A stretch of 64,000 nucleotides of DNA, from positions 25,380,393-25,444,392 of the forward strand of contig CM033344.1 in the NCBI GenBank assembly GCA_019395295.1, in the 5' to 3' direction. Position 1 is the stretch's first letter, and each line of letters begins with the position of its first letter. Below, piece after piece: positions 23,001 to 33,629 of the stretch. Source of the DNA: Osmanthus fragrans. Taxonomy: Eukaryota; Streptophyta; Magnoliopsida; Lamiales; Oleaceae. The notes under the pieces are model-generated. The model saw nothing but the letters and a program-made list of their open reading frames with translations, ran no database searches and had not been told where the DNA came from. A program made the translations under genes and the position numbers.

Positions 23001-23568
23001 TGGAAGCAATATACAACATCTTCAGATATCTAAAAGACACCTCTGGGAAATGATTACTCTTCGAAAAGAATAAAAAGAAGGGAGTAGAAGTGTTTATAAA
23101 TGCAGAATGGGCTGGATCAATTGAAGATAAAAGATCTACCACAAACTATTGTACCTTTGTATAGGGAAACTTGGTAACTTGGAGAATGAAGAAACAAAAT
23201 GTAGTAGCAAGGAGTAGTACTGAAGCTGAATTCAGAGCGGTTGCTCAAGGGATATATGAAGGATTGTGGATAAAGAAACTCTTGGAAGAACTGAAAGTTA
23301 AAGTAGAATTTCAAATCATGCTTTATTGTGACAGCAAAGCAGCCATCAACATTTCTCTCAACCCAGTTCAACATGACAGAACCAAACATGTAGAAGTTGA
23401 CAGACATTTTATCAAAGAAAAAGTGGAAGAGGGGATTATGTATGACATATGTTCCAACAAAGGAACAAACTACAAATATTTTCACCAAATAATTGCCTCG
23501 ACAAACTTTTAATGATCTCAACTTCAAGTTGAACATGATCAATATCTACAGTTCAACCTAAGGGGGAC
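20005..23568 (+). pseudogene. Copia gag/pol pseudogene, plus strand, 5'-truncated
   Basis: The sequence begins in the gag C-terminus (20018-20293), then protease WIIDSGASNHMTDSYHLF (about 20350-20400) and a conserved LLSISQLTK region. The GAG-pre-integrase and integrase follow with WFITFIDDYTRVCWVYLLK and RIDNNTEYF. Reverse transcriptase fragments include APVTKLNTVQFL, QLDNKNAFLNSKLEEEVYM and YVDDI (about 22614-22628). RNase H is open from 23171 to 23512 with ARSSTEAEFRAVAQG and RTKHVEVDRHFIKEK. Stops and frameshifts interrupt every domain except the last. The 5' LTR and gag N-terminus are absent, and the sequence abuts the oppositely oriented copia fragment near 20000. Confidence 0.88.
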
Positions 23569-23769
23569 TGTAACAAACCGAGGATGGAAAGAACCCAAGA
23601 AATCGTAATTGGTTAGCGATTGTGTTTGGTAGGTTAGTTTGTATTTATTTCCTAACTTAGCAAACTACTGTCCCTTTTTCTTCTTCATCCCGTGTAGTAT
23701 AAATTGGATGTAATAGGGGTGAAATTATTCATTGAGAAACACAGAACCATAATTCTGATTTCGATTTCA
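23569..23769 (+). mobile_element. Short (201-bp) copia 3' LTR
   Basis: The LTR starts TGTAACAAACCGAGG right after polypurine tract AAGGGGGAC and ends TTCGATTTCA. It contains a TATA box (AGTATAAATTGG) near 23698. The next bases begin another copia fragment. Confidence 0.75.
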
Positions 23770-24270
23770 ATGGCCATGTCACTTTTGGAGATGTATCAAA
23801 GGTTGAAGTCGAGGAAAAATGTCAAATTCTTATTCAAATAAAGAACAAAGAACACCCATACATTTCCAATGTCTATTATATTCCTTCTATGAAAACAAAT
23901 ATTTTGAATTTGGACCAACTTTTTGAAAAGGAATATGATAACCAAATGCGAAATCAACAATTGAAAATTCGAGAACAAATGGGAACTTGATGGGTAGAGT
24001 TCCAATGATAAATAACCAAATGTTATTGTTGAACATTCATAAAGGAGAAGTTGACTACTTGAAGGCATGTATCAAAGATTTAATATGGCCATGTCATTTG
24101 AGACTTGGGCATCTAAGTTTTGACCATTTGAATCTTTTCGTAAAGAAGAACACGGTGAAGGGATTGCCACATATTCATCATCCAAATCAACTTTGTGAAG
24201 AATGTCTCTATGGAAAGCAATCTTGAAAGGCTTTTCCAAAAGAAGCAATAAAAGATATTAGAATGAAATT
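23770..24270 (+). pseudogene. Second plus-strand copia fragment (protease tail and GAG-pre-integrase)
   Basis: One frame reads GHVTFGDVSKVEVEEKCQI, ISNVYYIPSMKTNIL and LDQLFEKEYDNQM. After a stop the frame at 23987-24226 gives VPMINNQMLLLN and CHLRLGHLSFDHL, ending QLCEECLYGKQS. These are the classical copia DUF4219-to-pre-integrase blocks of a different family from the element just upstream (W replaced by C at the first zinc-site position). It is truncated on both sides. Confidence 0.82.
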
Positions 24271-24812
24271 AATATTAAGGGTCTGTTTGACAATCATTAT
24301 TGTTTAAAAAAAAGTTTTAAATAATGATTTTTAGGAGAATGTGTAATTTAAAAATAGCGAATTTTTTTGGTATACGTGTAGAATATTTTATTATATGAAC
24401 TTGTGGTTGAAAATGATCTGATAACAAATCATAAAATATGTTAATGTGTGTCAAAATAGGCACTAAGAAGATGAGGTGAAGTGGAGGGACAAAACGAAAT
24501 GTGTGAGTAATAGTGTTTGCTTAGATTTTCATAATTTTACGTAGGATGACAAGAAGATATGGTAAAGTGGAGGATCGAGACATGACGGAATGTGTGGGTA
24601 ACATAACATATCATCCCTATCCCATCGAAGAATTTGGGAGCCAGGGTTGGGCTGGGGAGGTAAGATAGGATGAGTATTAAAATACTCCATTTGAAATGGG
24701 GATAATTGATAATTCTCTCTGTTCTCATTATTTATTTTAAAAGTAATTCTTACTCGATAATTTACAATTTTCAAATTTGATGCATAAAAAAAATTCTTAT
24801 TTTTCCTTTAAA

Positions 24813-24843
<31 letters not shown>

Positions 24844-25260
24844 AGCTTGAAGTGTGCATAAATGGGGGAGGAATTAGTGGCTAACAATCGGTTGACCTGA
24901 TCAATTTTTCAAAATGGCCTTTGACCATATAAAAAAGAAGAAGATAATGGTTAAATATGTACAAAAATCTTCATTCCCATTTATACCCTCATATTTGAAA
25001 AGTCATTTAACCCTATAGTTGACCCATCCGCCGCCGACCACCACCGCCCAGCCGACCCCACTGTCGCCGACAAGCTACTGATCCAAACGCTGCCAATGCC
25101 ATCTTCATCTTCTAACTTGAAGAATGTGAGTTTTGAAACCATTAAATACATTTAATTTTTGGAATAAAGTGAGATTAGGAAGTGATTTGTTGATTATACT
25201 ATACCAAAATTGTTTGAATATGTGATGTTTAGCATTTGGGTTGTGAAAATGAGAGTTATT
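24271..25260. other. Intergenic, possible outer flank of the MULE
   Basis: A GGGTCTGTTTGACAATCATTATTG string at about 24279 resembles DNA-transposon ends, but no inverted partner was found. A poly-T run lies at 24816-24837. The GC-rich patch at 25026-25080 is unassigned. Confidence 0.35.
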
Positions 25261-25261
25261 T

Positions 25262-25345
25262 GGTGCAGAGATCGCCGGAAATGGCGATCTCCAGTGGTGA
25301 AGACGCTATCCGCTACGCGGATCCAGCCGACCCGGATGGCCCAGC
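25262..25345. repeat. GC-rich double palindrome left of the MULE genes
   Basis: GAGATCGCC (25268-25276) pairs perfectly with GGCGATCTC (25283-25291). ATCCGC (25308-25313) pairs with GCGGAT (25317-25322). The patch interrupts very AT-rich DNA. Confidence 0.75.
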
Positions 25346-25361
25346 TACTGGGCTAATTTGT

Positions 25362-26160
25362 TTTTAAATATTTTATATAATATATCATTAAATGTATATT
25401 TTCTTCATTTAATTAATTATATTAATTTTTTGTTTATATTTTAATTACTATGATTTAGTTATATTATGTTTAATTTCTTATTTGTTGAATATTTATTTAT
25501 TTATTCGTTTGTTAATTATTTAAAGTAGTTATTTAATTTAATTGTCTATTTAATTATTTAATTTCTTATTTTAATTACGTATTTAATATTTGATTTGATA
25601 TTTTAATTAATTATTTGTCGAATATTTATTTATTTATTCGTCTATTAATTATTTAATGTAATTATTTAATTTCTTATTTTAGTTACGTATTTAATATTTG
25701 AGTTAATATTTTATTCTAATAAATATTTCATTAAATAATTAGTTTAATAAGTTATTTAAATCGTAATTACTTTTTTTAATCATTTATTTAATATTTATTA
25801 TAATCCTTTAGTTAAATATTTCATTAAATGCTGTAAATAAATATGTATATTATTTGTATAATATTTAATTAATTATTTGTTTAATTATGTAATAATTTAT
25901 TTGTTGAATATTTATTTATTTATTCATCTGTTAATTTTTTATGTAATTATTTACTTAATTATTTATTTTTTTATTTTAATTACGTATTTAATATTTGAAT
26001 TGATATTTTATTCTAATAAATATTTCATTAAATAATTAGTTTAATCAGTTATTTAAATCCTAATTACTTTTTTTAATCGTTTATTTAAATATTAACTCAA
26101 ATATTAAATATGTAATTAAAATAAGAAATTAAATAATTACATTAAATAATTAACAGACGT
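25362..26160. repeat. AT-rich repeat field with an internal 72-bp inverted copy
   Basis: Blocks such as TTGTTGAATATTTATTTATT, TTAATTACGTATTTAATATT and TAATAAATATTTCATTAAAT recur two or three times in direct orientation (about 25480-26060). The segment 25639-25710 is repeated in inverted orientation at 26088-26159 with very few differences. No coding capacity. Confidence 0.8.
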
Positions 26161-26289
26161 ATTAAGGTCGGGAGCTTGGCTCGCAGACGATGTAATTGTA
26201 TTCTCGTTGTTATTTATTTTCATTACGTAATTTGTTGTTTTATTTAATTAAACATTCACACTCTTATTTTTTTACTGTAACATTTTGAC

Positions 26290-26964
26290 GTGGCCATGGA
26301 AATGTTGTGCGATTGGGCTCAGAGATACTCAAGATCTTTTAACTTTTCTGGCCAAGTCATCCTCAGCTCCAGTTTGCACGTATCGTTGATATTGAGCATA
26401 ACACGCTTCTATTACAGGGGAACAGATATGTGCTGCCTGAGTACATGTTGGAGTGGGTCATTGGGTTAGAGCCGACATATGAAAAGTCGTGTGCGGATTG
26501 TACACATTTATACGTGCCCATTGTTGCGAACTCACACTGTTTTGCAGTTGAGATTATTTTTGCTAATTCTACTATCAATGTATACGATTCAGATCATAGC
26601 CGTCTGACGCAAGACCAACTGTAGCTAATACTGGAGCCGATGTGTGTGATCGTTCCCATGATGGCTAGACATGCGATGATTAGAGTAAATGATAGACTAG
26701 CCATTGTACGGGTCACGATGACGTCGAGACAATGACTGTCATAAGTATTTACAAGTTTTTAATTTGAAAAATTAATTTTTAGCTATATGTTATCAATCTA
26801 ATATATTATTATTTACTTACAGGGGCGATTGTGGTATGTTTACAATAAAGTATATAGAATTGTTTAGTATTGGTCGTCAGATTGATACAATAACTCAATT
26901 GTGGATAGATATGTGGCGGTTGAAGTTAGTCTGCGATATGTATGAAAACAATTGTGATCCTTAG
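26290..26964 (+). pseudogene. Ulp1-like (C48) cysteine protease of the MULE
   Basis: Ulp1-family enzymes cut SUMO from proteins; transposon-borne copies have an unproven role. The first coding piece (about 26290-26622) has LPEYMLEWVIG, then LYVPIVANSHCFAVEI with the catalytic-type His in NSHC, and VYDSDH with the Asp, but ends at an in-frame TAG after DQL. Similarity continues (LEPMCVIVPMM) to about 26720. After a probable intron ending TTACAG at 26822, the last exon (26823-26964) reads GDCGMFTIKYIELFSIGR, with the nucleophile Cys in GDCG, and ends in TAG. The His-Asp-Cys triad is retained, although the frame is broken, so it is most likely inactive. Confidence 0.8.
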
Positions 26965-27207
26965 TGTATTGTGTAATATTTTATTTAACAATTGTAAATA
27001 TTATTTTTTTGATTGTGACTTGTATTCTAACACAAACATATAAATATATGAAATGATAAGTAGATATAAATAATTTAAATGACCAATAAATAAATAACAA
27101 ATTAATATATGAAAATAACATAGTAAATATTAAATAACAAACAAATTAAAACATAGTAAATATTAAATAACGAGAAGAATGTGTAAACATTACATAAAAA
27201 TTAAATT

Positions 27208-29554
27208 TTATTCAACATCCGTTACATTGTTATGTAGAAAAATCTGACTTAGACAAAATCTTCTAGTATGCCCTATTGTACCGCATCTACCGCACTTACG
27301 AGGTTGGAGAAATTCTCCGGTAGATGGTATTCTAGACGTACGTCTACATCCAGGAGTACGTGCTCTAACTTCGAGTGGCAACAAATTATTCAGCAGAAGA
27401 ATGTGATCAGGAACTTCCCACTCGACTTCATTTGGTACAGAAAATATAGTTTCAACATATGATGCTCTCCATAAATCAACCATATAATAATGAGTGCATA
27501 AGCTATGCGGTGAAATTCCCCTATGCTTAGCCACGGCGACTGCATGAGCACATGGAAAATTCTCCAACTGAAACTATCTACATGTGCATGTGTTATCAAT
27601 CAAACTCACAGTGTAACCAATATTACATCCGCATCTTTCGGAGAAGTGAAATTGATCTAGCGGTTCCACACTTAACTTTCTCGCTACCTCCAAAGTTTTG
27701 AAGAGTTTATCTTCCTGAGCCGGGGTCAACGTACTTGTGTAGTTCTGTGATTCTTCACATCGGTCATGGAATCACATCTGCAGCTTTTGCCAAATATTCT
27801 CAAGCATTGCGAGAATTGATAATTCTCGATCCTTCTTGAATAATGAATTGAGCGACTCCACATTGTTCGACGTCATTATGTTGTATCGACATCTTGGAAA
27901 ATGTGACTGTGCCCAATGTTCAACCCCCATCTCCGTTAAATATTCTCATACATCATGTGATTTATGTTCTATTTCGACCATGAAATTTTGCAACTTTCCT
28001 GAACAATGCAACGATCCCACTACCCCGATATTTAGTCTTCAGATTATCATGTATATGGTACATGCAATAACTATGATATGCGTCTAGAAAAACTTCAGCT
28101 ATATCATTTATTATTGACTACCCCCGATCAGTCACAAATGCAAGATTCTCGACGTCTCCAATAACTTTTCTTAGCTTCGTGAAGAACCAACGCATCGCTA
28201 TATCATTTTCTCCATTGACTGTGCCGAGCGCAAGAGGGTAAATTTGGATGTTGGTATCTTGACATGTAGTAATAATCAACTTCCCTTCATATCTAACTTT
28301 CGGGATTGTACCATCAATTAGAATTAGGGGTCGCATCGCATTTTGAAATCCTCCAATGCATTGTTCGAGAGCCATAAACAAGTACTCGAAGCGATTCTGG
28401 TCATCGCTCTCAATAAAAAACGCCGAGTTAAGATTAGTTTTCCCTATATTATGGCAATACCTGGCCAATTTGGCATAACTCTCCTCGGTCGATCTCATTA
28501 AATCCTCCAATGCACATTCTTTAACCTTCCATGCCTTTTGATAGCTCATCACCACCCCATACTCCCGATGCATGTCATTGATGATATCTGCGGGTCTGTA
28601 AATAGTTTGTCGGTCCTGAAACTTATGCATTATCTCTCGCCTAATAAACCATGATCGAGCTTGCCTGTGATCATTTTGACGAATATCCACTTCGCAAGTG
28701 TGTTCTCGTGTATACTTACGAACTATAAAACACTCATTTGTTTCCATCTTAGTCGCTCTCAAACGCCAACTGCAATTATCGCCCATACAAATAATTGTGT
28801 ACGTAGATTTGTTGGATTTTTTAACTTTGAACTCAAAGTTATGTTTTATTGCAATCCGGTGCACAGCTTTCTGCAATTCTCTTTTTGATTGGAACAGTTG
28901 ATCCACATACAAATCTTCATCTTGAGAAACCACACACGAACAATTAGAAGAGCGTGTACTCGGCCCATCATGTGAACTCCCACATGCTCATGTCTTTGTC
29001 CGGATACAGCAAGCAAATCCTAATTCGTAAATTGCCTTCCAAACTCGTTGTCTTGAACTTTATCGTGAATTCTGTGTGTAACAGTGAGACCATAGTAAGT
29101 AACAACTGTTTCAGGAATAACCACATCGTCCTCACGAGCAATCTCAACTTTATCCCAAAAATCATTTACATTACGATCCTCTCCATCGGAGACTTCGTGA
29201 TCACTCTCGGGGATATTCTTTCTTGATAAAGTTACATCAATAGGAGTCGACTTTCGACCTTGGTTTCAATTTAATTAGATGCTTCATTTGCACTTCAGAA
29301 GTAACTTTCATAGGCGGAATACTCATGATTGAATGCTTCTAAAATAAAAATGTCAATTCCATATCGTACTGAAAAAGATCGACGTTAAACATGTTTTGTA
29401 TTTCTTGATACATTTCCGTAAACGATGTATTCTTTGTTATAAATATTGCATTAACCCCATCTCCTTCATTTGTCAATTTCCATTCCCATTGGCCACTTTA
29501 ATTCTTTTGAAATTCATTGAAGTAACAAATTGGGATATATGCTGATGATGTCAT
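27208..29554 (-). pseudogene. MuDR-type MULE transposase pseudogene
   Basis: The transposase would cut and move the element. From the minus-strand ATG at 29554, the N-terminal region reads MTSSAYIPICYF and KPRSKVDSY with stops. The long open part 28118-28933 has the MuDR DNA-binding domain (QLFQSKRELQKAVHRIAIKH, C-x-W-R-x-R, REHTC) and the MULE core with LILIDGT (first catalytic Asp), TCQDTNIQIYPLALG and AFVTDRG. A TAG immediately follows TDRG, where the next residues SIINDIAEVFLDAYHSYCMYH continue in frame. Further stops follow. The C-terminus (27208-27567) has a SWIM-like MENFPCAHAVAVAK and a CGRCGTIGHTRRFC zinc knuckle. It is inactive because of the stops. Confidence 0.88.
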
Positions 29555-29640
29555 GGATCTGCATTATGAATTAAATACTAAAACTTTACATTAAATATAA
29601 GAAATTATAAGAACAAATAATAAAAAAAATGTGTTGATAA

Positions 29641-29745
29641 GCACGTATGGTTCCGCACGACCGCACGCTGGATCTAGCCCGCACGGATCCGCAAGACCCT
29701 CACGTGTGGATCCGTACGTGAGGGTCGTACGGATCCAAATCATCT
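29641..29745. repeat. GC-rich nested palindromes right of the MULE genes
   Basis: GACCCTCACGT (29695-29705) pairs perfectly with ACGTGAGGGTC (29716-29726). Overlapping it, GGATCCGTAC and GTACGGATCC form a second perfect 10-bp inverted repeat (29709-29736). The CGCACG motif is repeated to the left. Confidence 0.85.
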
Positions 29746-30453
29746 TGTACGTAGGGAAAATTAACGATTTTATATCTGTTTGCTTAAAAAAATTATAGAT
29801 ACAGATTGTAAAACTTTATCTATCAACGTAAAAATAACAAATCAATTTACTGATTTAACGAAATCAAAATTAAAAAAAGTAATATATACTTACCGATTCT
29901 AATTAATGACTCTGAAACAGTATTTTTTGTTAAGTGTTTGATAAATTTATGAATTTTCAAGTTTGCAACAGATGAAAAATGGAACAATTTTCAATTGTGT
30001 TGGAGTAAACAGATGAACAAAACAATTTGATCTTCAAAATTTACGTGAAAAATATTTGACTTAGATTTTTTATAACTTAAATAAGGATATTATTGTCTTT
30101 TAAATAATAATCCATCTTGTAATTGTATAATATATTTAAGGTAAAATAATTTTTCACGCATTGAAAGATCATTGTGGTTTTTGTCAAAGTGACTTGCCTA
30201 AACTTAAAATACCCCATAAATGGGGTGGCATTTTAAACTGCCCACGCGGAAAAGAAACTTGAATCACCTTCATTTCTTCTCCGTCAATTGCAGGGGAATA
30301 CTATCATAAGGTCAAGGGTAGAATTAAATTCTGGGTACAATTGTATCTTAAGTACAATCCGCATTCTGATTCCAGAAGGTTTAATCGATTCTTAAACTTA
30401 GTTTGTTAATTTTTGCATTCTAGATGGTAGGTTTTATCTCTTTAGTCTTCAGA
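29746..30453. other. Intergenic, nothing recognised
   Basis: AT-rich sequence that may include the outer right flank of the MULE. No gene or clear repeat is seen. Confidence 0.4.
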
Positions 30454-30674
30454 TTTCATTTTGTTTCACTCTGAGGTGTCATTGATATCCGATTTGGATA
30501 AATAGCATGCAAGAATTCATCTTTTTATTTTTTGAAGGCAGTGGTATTGTCTAGAATCAGAGCATCAGCTGTTTGCGTTTTTGCCTCACAGTCAAAAGCT
30601 TATCTTTTTCCCCTGTAAAAATAACTTCGAGTTTTTCTTGAGGAACGCATGAATTATTTTGCTTGATCTGTTTA
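30454..30674. repeat. Dispersed unit, copy 1 left part (continues at 38027)
   Basis: The unit carries GGCAGTGGTATTGTCTAGAA, CTGTTTGCGTTTTTGCCTCA and CTTATCTTTTTCCCCTGTAAAA. It is shared in the same order and orientation with 39540-39810 and 46085-46229/47096-47245. The copia element at 30675-38026 is inserted in it. Confidence 0.8.
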
Positions 30675-31050
30675 GTTAAAATATAAGATAATGAAAGAAG
30701 TAATTTGCTCAATAATCTTGGTTTCATATTGATGATCAATATATAGTTACAGGAAGAACATTCTAGATTATTGGCTCCTAGAATCAAGGAAATGTTGGAA
30801 TAAAGTTACAACAGAAATAATTTTGTGCTGAATTAAAACAGAAAGAATCGACAGCAAGGATTCTGTTTGGGAGAAGATGCTATATCCATTGTTGCAATAT
30901 ACGGTAAAGTTCAGTGCTGCAACCTCATATACGGTAAGTTATCATTCGGTAAGCCCATATACGGTAAGTTGATTTCCGATAAGCCCATATACGGTAAGTT
31001 GATTTCCCATATACAGTAAGTTGATTCCCGGTATGCTAACTCATTTAACA
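30675..31050 (-). mobile_element. 3' LTR of the 30.7-38.0 kb copia
   Basis: On the minus strand it runs TGTTAAATGAGTTAGC to CTTATATTTTAAC. It carries several copies of CATATACGGTAAGTTGATT near its outer (U3) end, with one CGATAAGCCCATATACGG unit not present in the partner LTR. Confidence 0.88.
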
Positions 31051-31069
31051 CCCCCCCCCCCCCCCCCCC
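31051..31069 (-). other. Polypurine tract, G19
   Basis: A run of 19 C on the plus strand (19 G on the element's strand) lies directly between the RNase H end and the 3' LTR. It is the position where the plus-strand primer is made, though a pure G run is unusual. Confidence 0.8.
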
Positions 31070-31394
31070 TCAAGCTGGAAGGTACTAAGGTAACTCCAAG
31101 CTTGTCTTTCAGAGTGAGGAACCTTGAGTGACTCAATCCCTTGGTTAACAAATTAGCAATTTGGTCAGAGGAACGTACATATTTTACTTCTAGTTCTTTG
31201 GCAATTACTTTGTCTCTGATGAAGTGTATGTCCAGCTCAATGTGTTTCGTTTTGGCATGGTACACGGGGTTAGCAGCTAGAGCTCCTGCACTTATGTTAT
31301 CGCACCAAATAATTGGAGTTTCAATTAGGGGCAGTTCCAATTCTTGAAAAAGTGACTGGACCCAAGTCATTTCAGCAGCAGTCGACTCAAGTGC
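31070..31394 (-). pseudogene. Copia RNase H C-terminus (distal to the nested insertion)
   Basis: The minus-strand frame continues from the interrupted RNase H: LESTAAEMTWVQSLFQELEL, IIWCDNISAGALAANPVYH, RTKHIE-like AKTKHIELDIHFIRDKV and QIANLLTKGLS, ending PSSLRGGG in the G tract. It is open over more than 100 codons. It joins the upstream RNase H part at 33630 when the insert and one target copy are removed. Confidence 0.88.
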
Positions 31395-33624
31395 TGTAAC
31401 GCCCTGAGTTCCGCGGACCCGGAACGCTACGTCATCATCTTTTTGTCCTAACTTAACTGAAAAGTTTGGCGGAATAACTAACTTTTAAAAACATCACATT
31501 TAAAATTTGTGAACGTTAACGGCAATAAACCTCATTAGAATTAATTTAAAGAAAATTGATTAAACTTTAAACTCAAGTTTGAAATAGCGGAAACGACAAG
31601 GTAAGTTCATAACGTTCAAATGAGTGAAATTTAAAAGTAAATTAAAAGCAGTTAACTACTATTATTCGTTCATGCCACCACTGCCCATCAAACTCGGCCG
31701 TCTCCAAAATCTGCAAATATTGTTAAAAATAGTGGAATGAGCATTTCGAAGAAATACTCAGTAGACTCATCGCCAGTAATTAATTTACAGAATAATTGAA
31801 CACATAATTATGCAATTCATACGGTGATATTCTCATGGACTTATTTTCTTTGAAAAATCATAGGCTCTTTAAAATCATAGGGTGTGGGTAGTTTGTCTCA
31901 TGCATTTAAGCAAGTAAGTTATGCATAACATCATCTTATCTCATAAGAGATTCTCTTTCTTCTCATGCAATTAAGCATATAAGTTACGACAAGCATAACA
32001 ACATAATCTATCTCATAAGAGATTCTCATCTTATGCATTAAAGCATATAAATCGCATTAAAGCATAAAATCACATAATACATGCAATTATAATTTAAACT
32101 AATTAATGGAGGCGAGTCTACCTCAATCTATCTCGAGTCGTAAAAATTGGAGCGGGAAGAAATCTCAAACTCTATCGTCCGTACGTTTCGTCTAGCTAAA
32201 AATAGAAAATAAACCTTGAATTAGCGTTTCGAAAATCTTTAAAGATTAAAAACGATAAAAATAAAGTTTAGGGACTTAATTGGAATTTATTAAAATTGAA
32301 AATAAAAGTTTAAGGGCTAGAATTGAACTTTTCTAAAATAGGGACTAAATTGAAAATTTGTTCAAACTGAAAATGGGAATTTAAGGACTGAAATGGACTT
32401 TTTCGAAATCTATGGGCTGATTTGTTTTAAAACATAAATTTTAGGATTGTTTCCTTTAAAAATCGAAACTTTGGGGCTGAAAATAAATAACTTTAAAACT
32501 TTAGGACTGAAATAAACTAACTTCTAAACTCTAGGGCTAAAATCGTAATTTTTCAAAATCAAATTTAATAAAAAACATATCTCTCTCTCTTTCTCGCGTT
32601 CGAGAGCAGAGAGAGAGAGGAGAGGCGACGGGGAAGGGGGCTTCGCCCCTTTCTCCGATTCCGGTCGGCGACGCCAGCGCCGGCGTCGCGTGGGGGTGCC
32701 GGTGGTGCGGGGGTGACTGGAGGAGTGACTTTGGTGACGGGCTAAGAGGGACCGAGGCTTGGAGGTGCGGTTTTCCTTGGATTCTCCGGCGGCGAACCGG
32801 CTAGAAAGTGGGTCGGGATCAAGGTAAGTTTGTGGGTCTTCTTTTTCTTGATTTTTGGTTTTGATTTGAGGTTGGTTTGGAAGCTCGATTTTTGGGTTGA
32901 AGGGGGGCCTGTCGATGGATGGTGGTTCGATTGGGACTGGATTGTGGGGTGATGGCTGCAGCTTAGGTATTGGTGTGGTGGCTCGGGTGGGTGGCTGCAG
33001 TGGTGTTGAAGGTGGTGGTTCTAGATTGTGGGATGGGTGGATGACTGCAGTGGTGGAGCTCGTGTGGTGTTGATGGTTGCAATGGTGTTGGAGGTGGTGG
33101 TTCTGGATTGTGGCCGTGTGCAATGGCCGTAGGTTGGAGGTGATGGTGTGAATGCTAGAAATTGGTTTTCTAGCATCACACGTGAATGGAGCTGGGAATT
33201 GACTGTAGGGAGGAGATGAAATTTTGGAGTTTCTTACCCTTTGGCTGTTGGCTGCGGGAGTGAGGTTGAGGGGGGAGAGGTTGGGGTATATATACAGTAG
33301 AAGTCTAGGGCACGAATCCCTAGGGTAGTAAACGGACCAGAAATTTGGGCCGGAGGGATTTTCTAATTGGACCTAAAGAATTGGGCTAACATAACCCTAA
33401 TTGGACTAATGGAACGTTGGACCCGAAATAATAATAATAATCTAGCGTATTTAATTTCGGATTTAAAACAATAAGGAATTAAAATATTCGAAATTGGGTT
33501 CGTTTCTAATAAATTTAAAATAGTTTAACAACGGCTAGACGAACGCGTTTTTACTTTTAAAACTCGGGCTTAAGATTTAGCGACACGTTTTCAAGAATCA
33601 TAAATAAAATTCTCGGTCGCTACA
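31395..33624. mobile_element. 2,230-bp TG...CA insertion (probable solo LTR of a Ty3/gypsy element)
   Basis: The insert starts TGTAACGCCCTGAG and ends CGGTCGCTACA. It is flanked by the perfect pentamer AGTGC (31390-31394 and 33625-33629). Removal restores the copia RNase H reading ...STESEYRAL-ESTAAEMTW. TG...CA ends, 5-bp duplication, no internal domains and TGTAACGCCC/TACA termini indicate a solo LTR left by recombination. A proline/serine-rich minus-strand open frame (32524-33123) lies in a GC-rich part and is probably not a gene. A TATA-like TATATATACAG occurs near 33288. Confidence 0.88.
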
Positions 33625-33629
33625 AGTGC

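Larger units (their letters stand above)
26170..29640. mobile_element. Mutator-like element carrying a Ulp1-like protease (KI/CUMULE type), decayed
   Basis: A C48/Ulp1-type protease on the plus strand and a MuDR-type transposase on the minus strand converge with about 240 bp between them. This pairing is the diagnostic architecture of Ulp1-carrying plant MULEs. Terminal inverted repeats could not be identified by eye, so the limits given are those of the gene block. Confidence 0.75.

Noticed and set aside
23117..23542. 141-codon minus-strand frame
   Set aside because: Antisense to the open copia RNase H frame at 23171-23512.
24279..24900. hAT/PIF-type element starting GGGTCTGTTTG
   Set aside because: No inverted partner or target duplication was found within the next kilobase.
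30900..31045. CRISPR-like short repeats (CATATACGGTAAGTT...)
   Set aside because: The repeats vary, spacers are shorter and related, and both copies lie in retrotransposon LTRs of a plant genome.
32524..33123. 199-codon proline/serine/histidine-rich minus-strand open frame
   Set aside because: Lies inside the solo LTR in a GC-skewed repeat-rich patch. The low-complexity product is best explained as chance openness.
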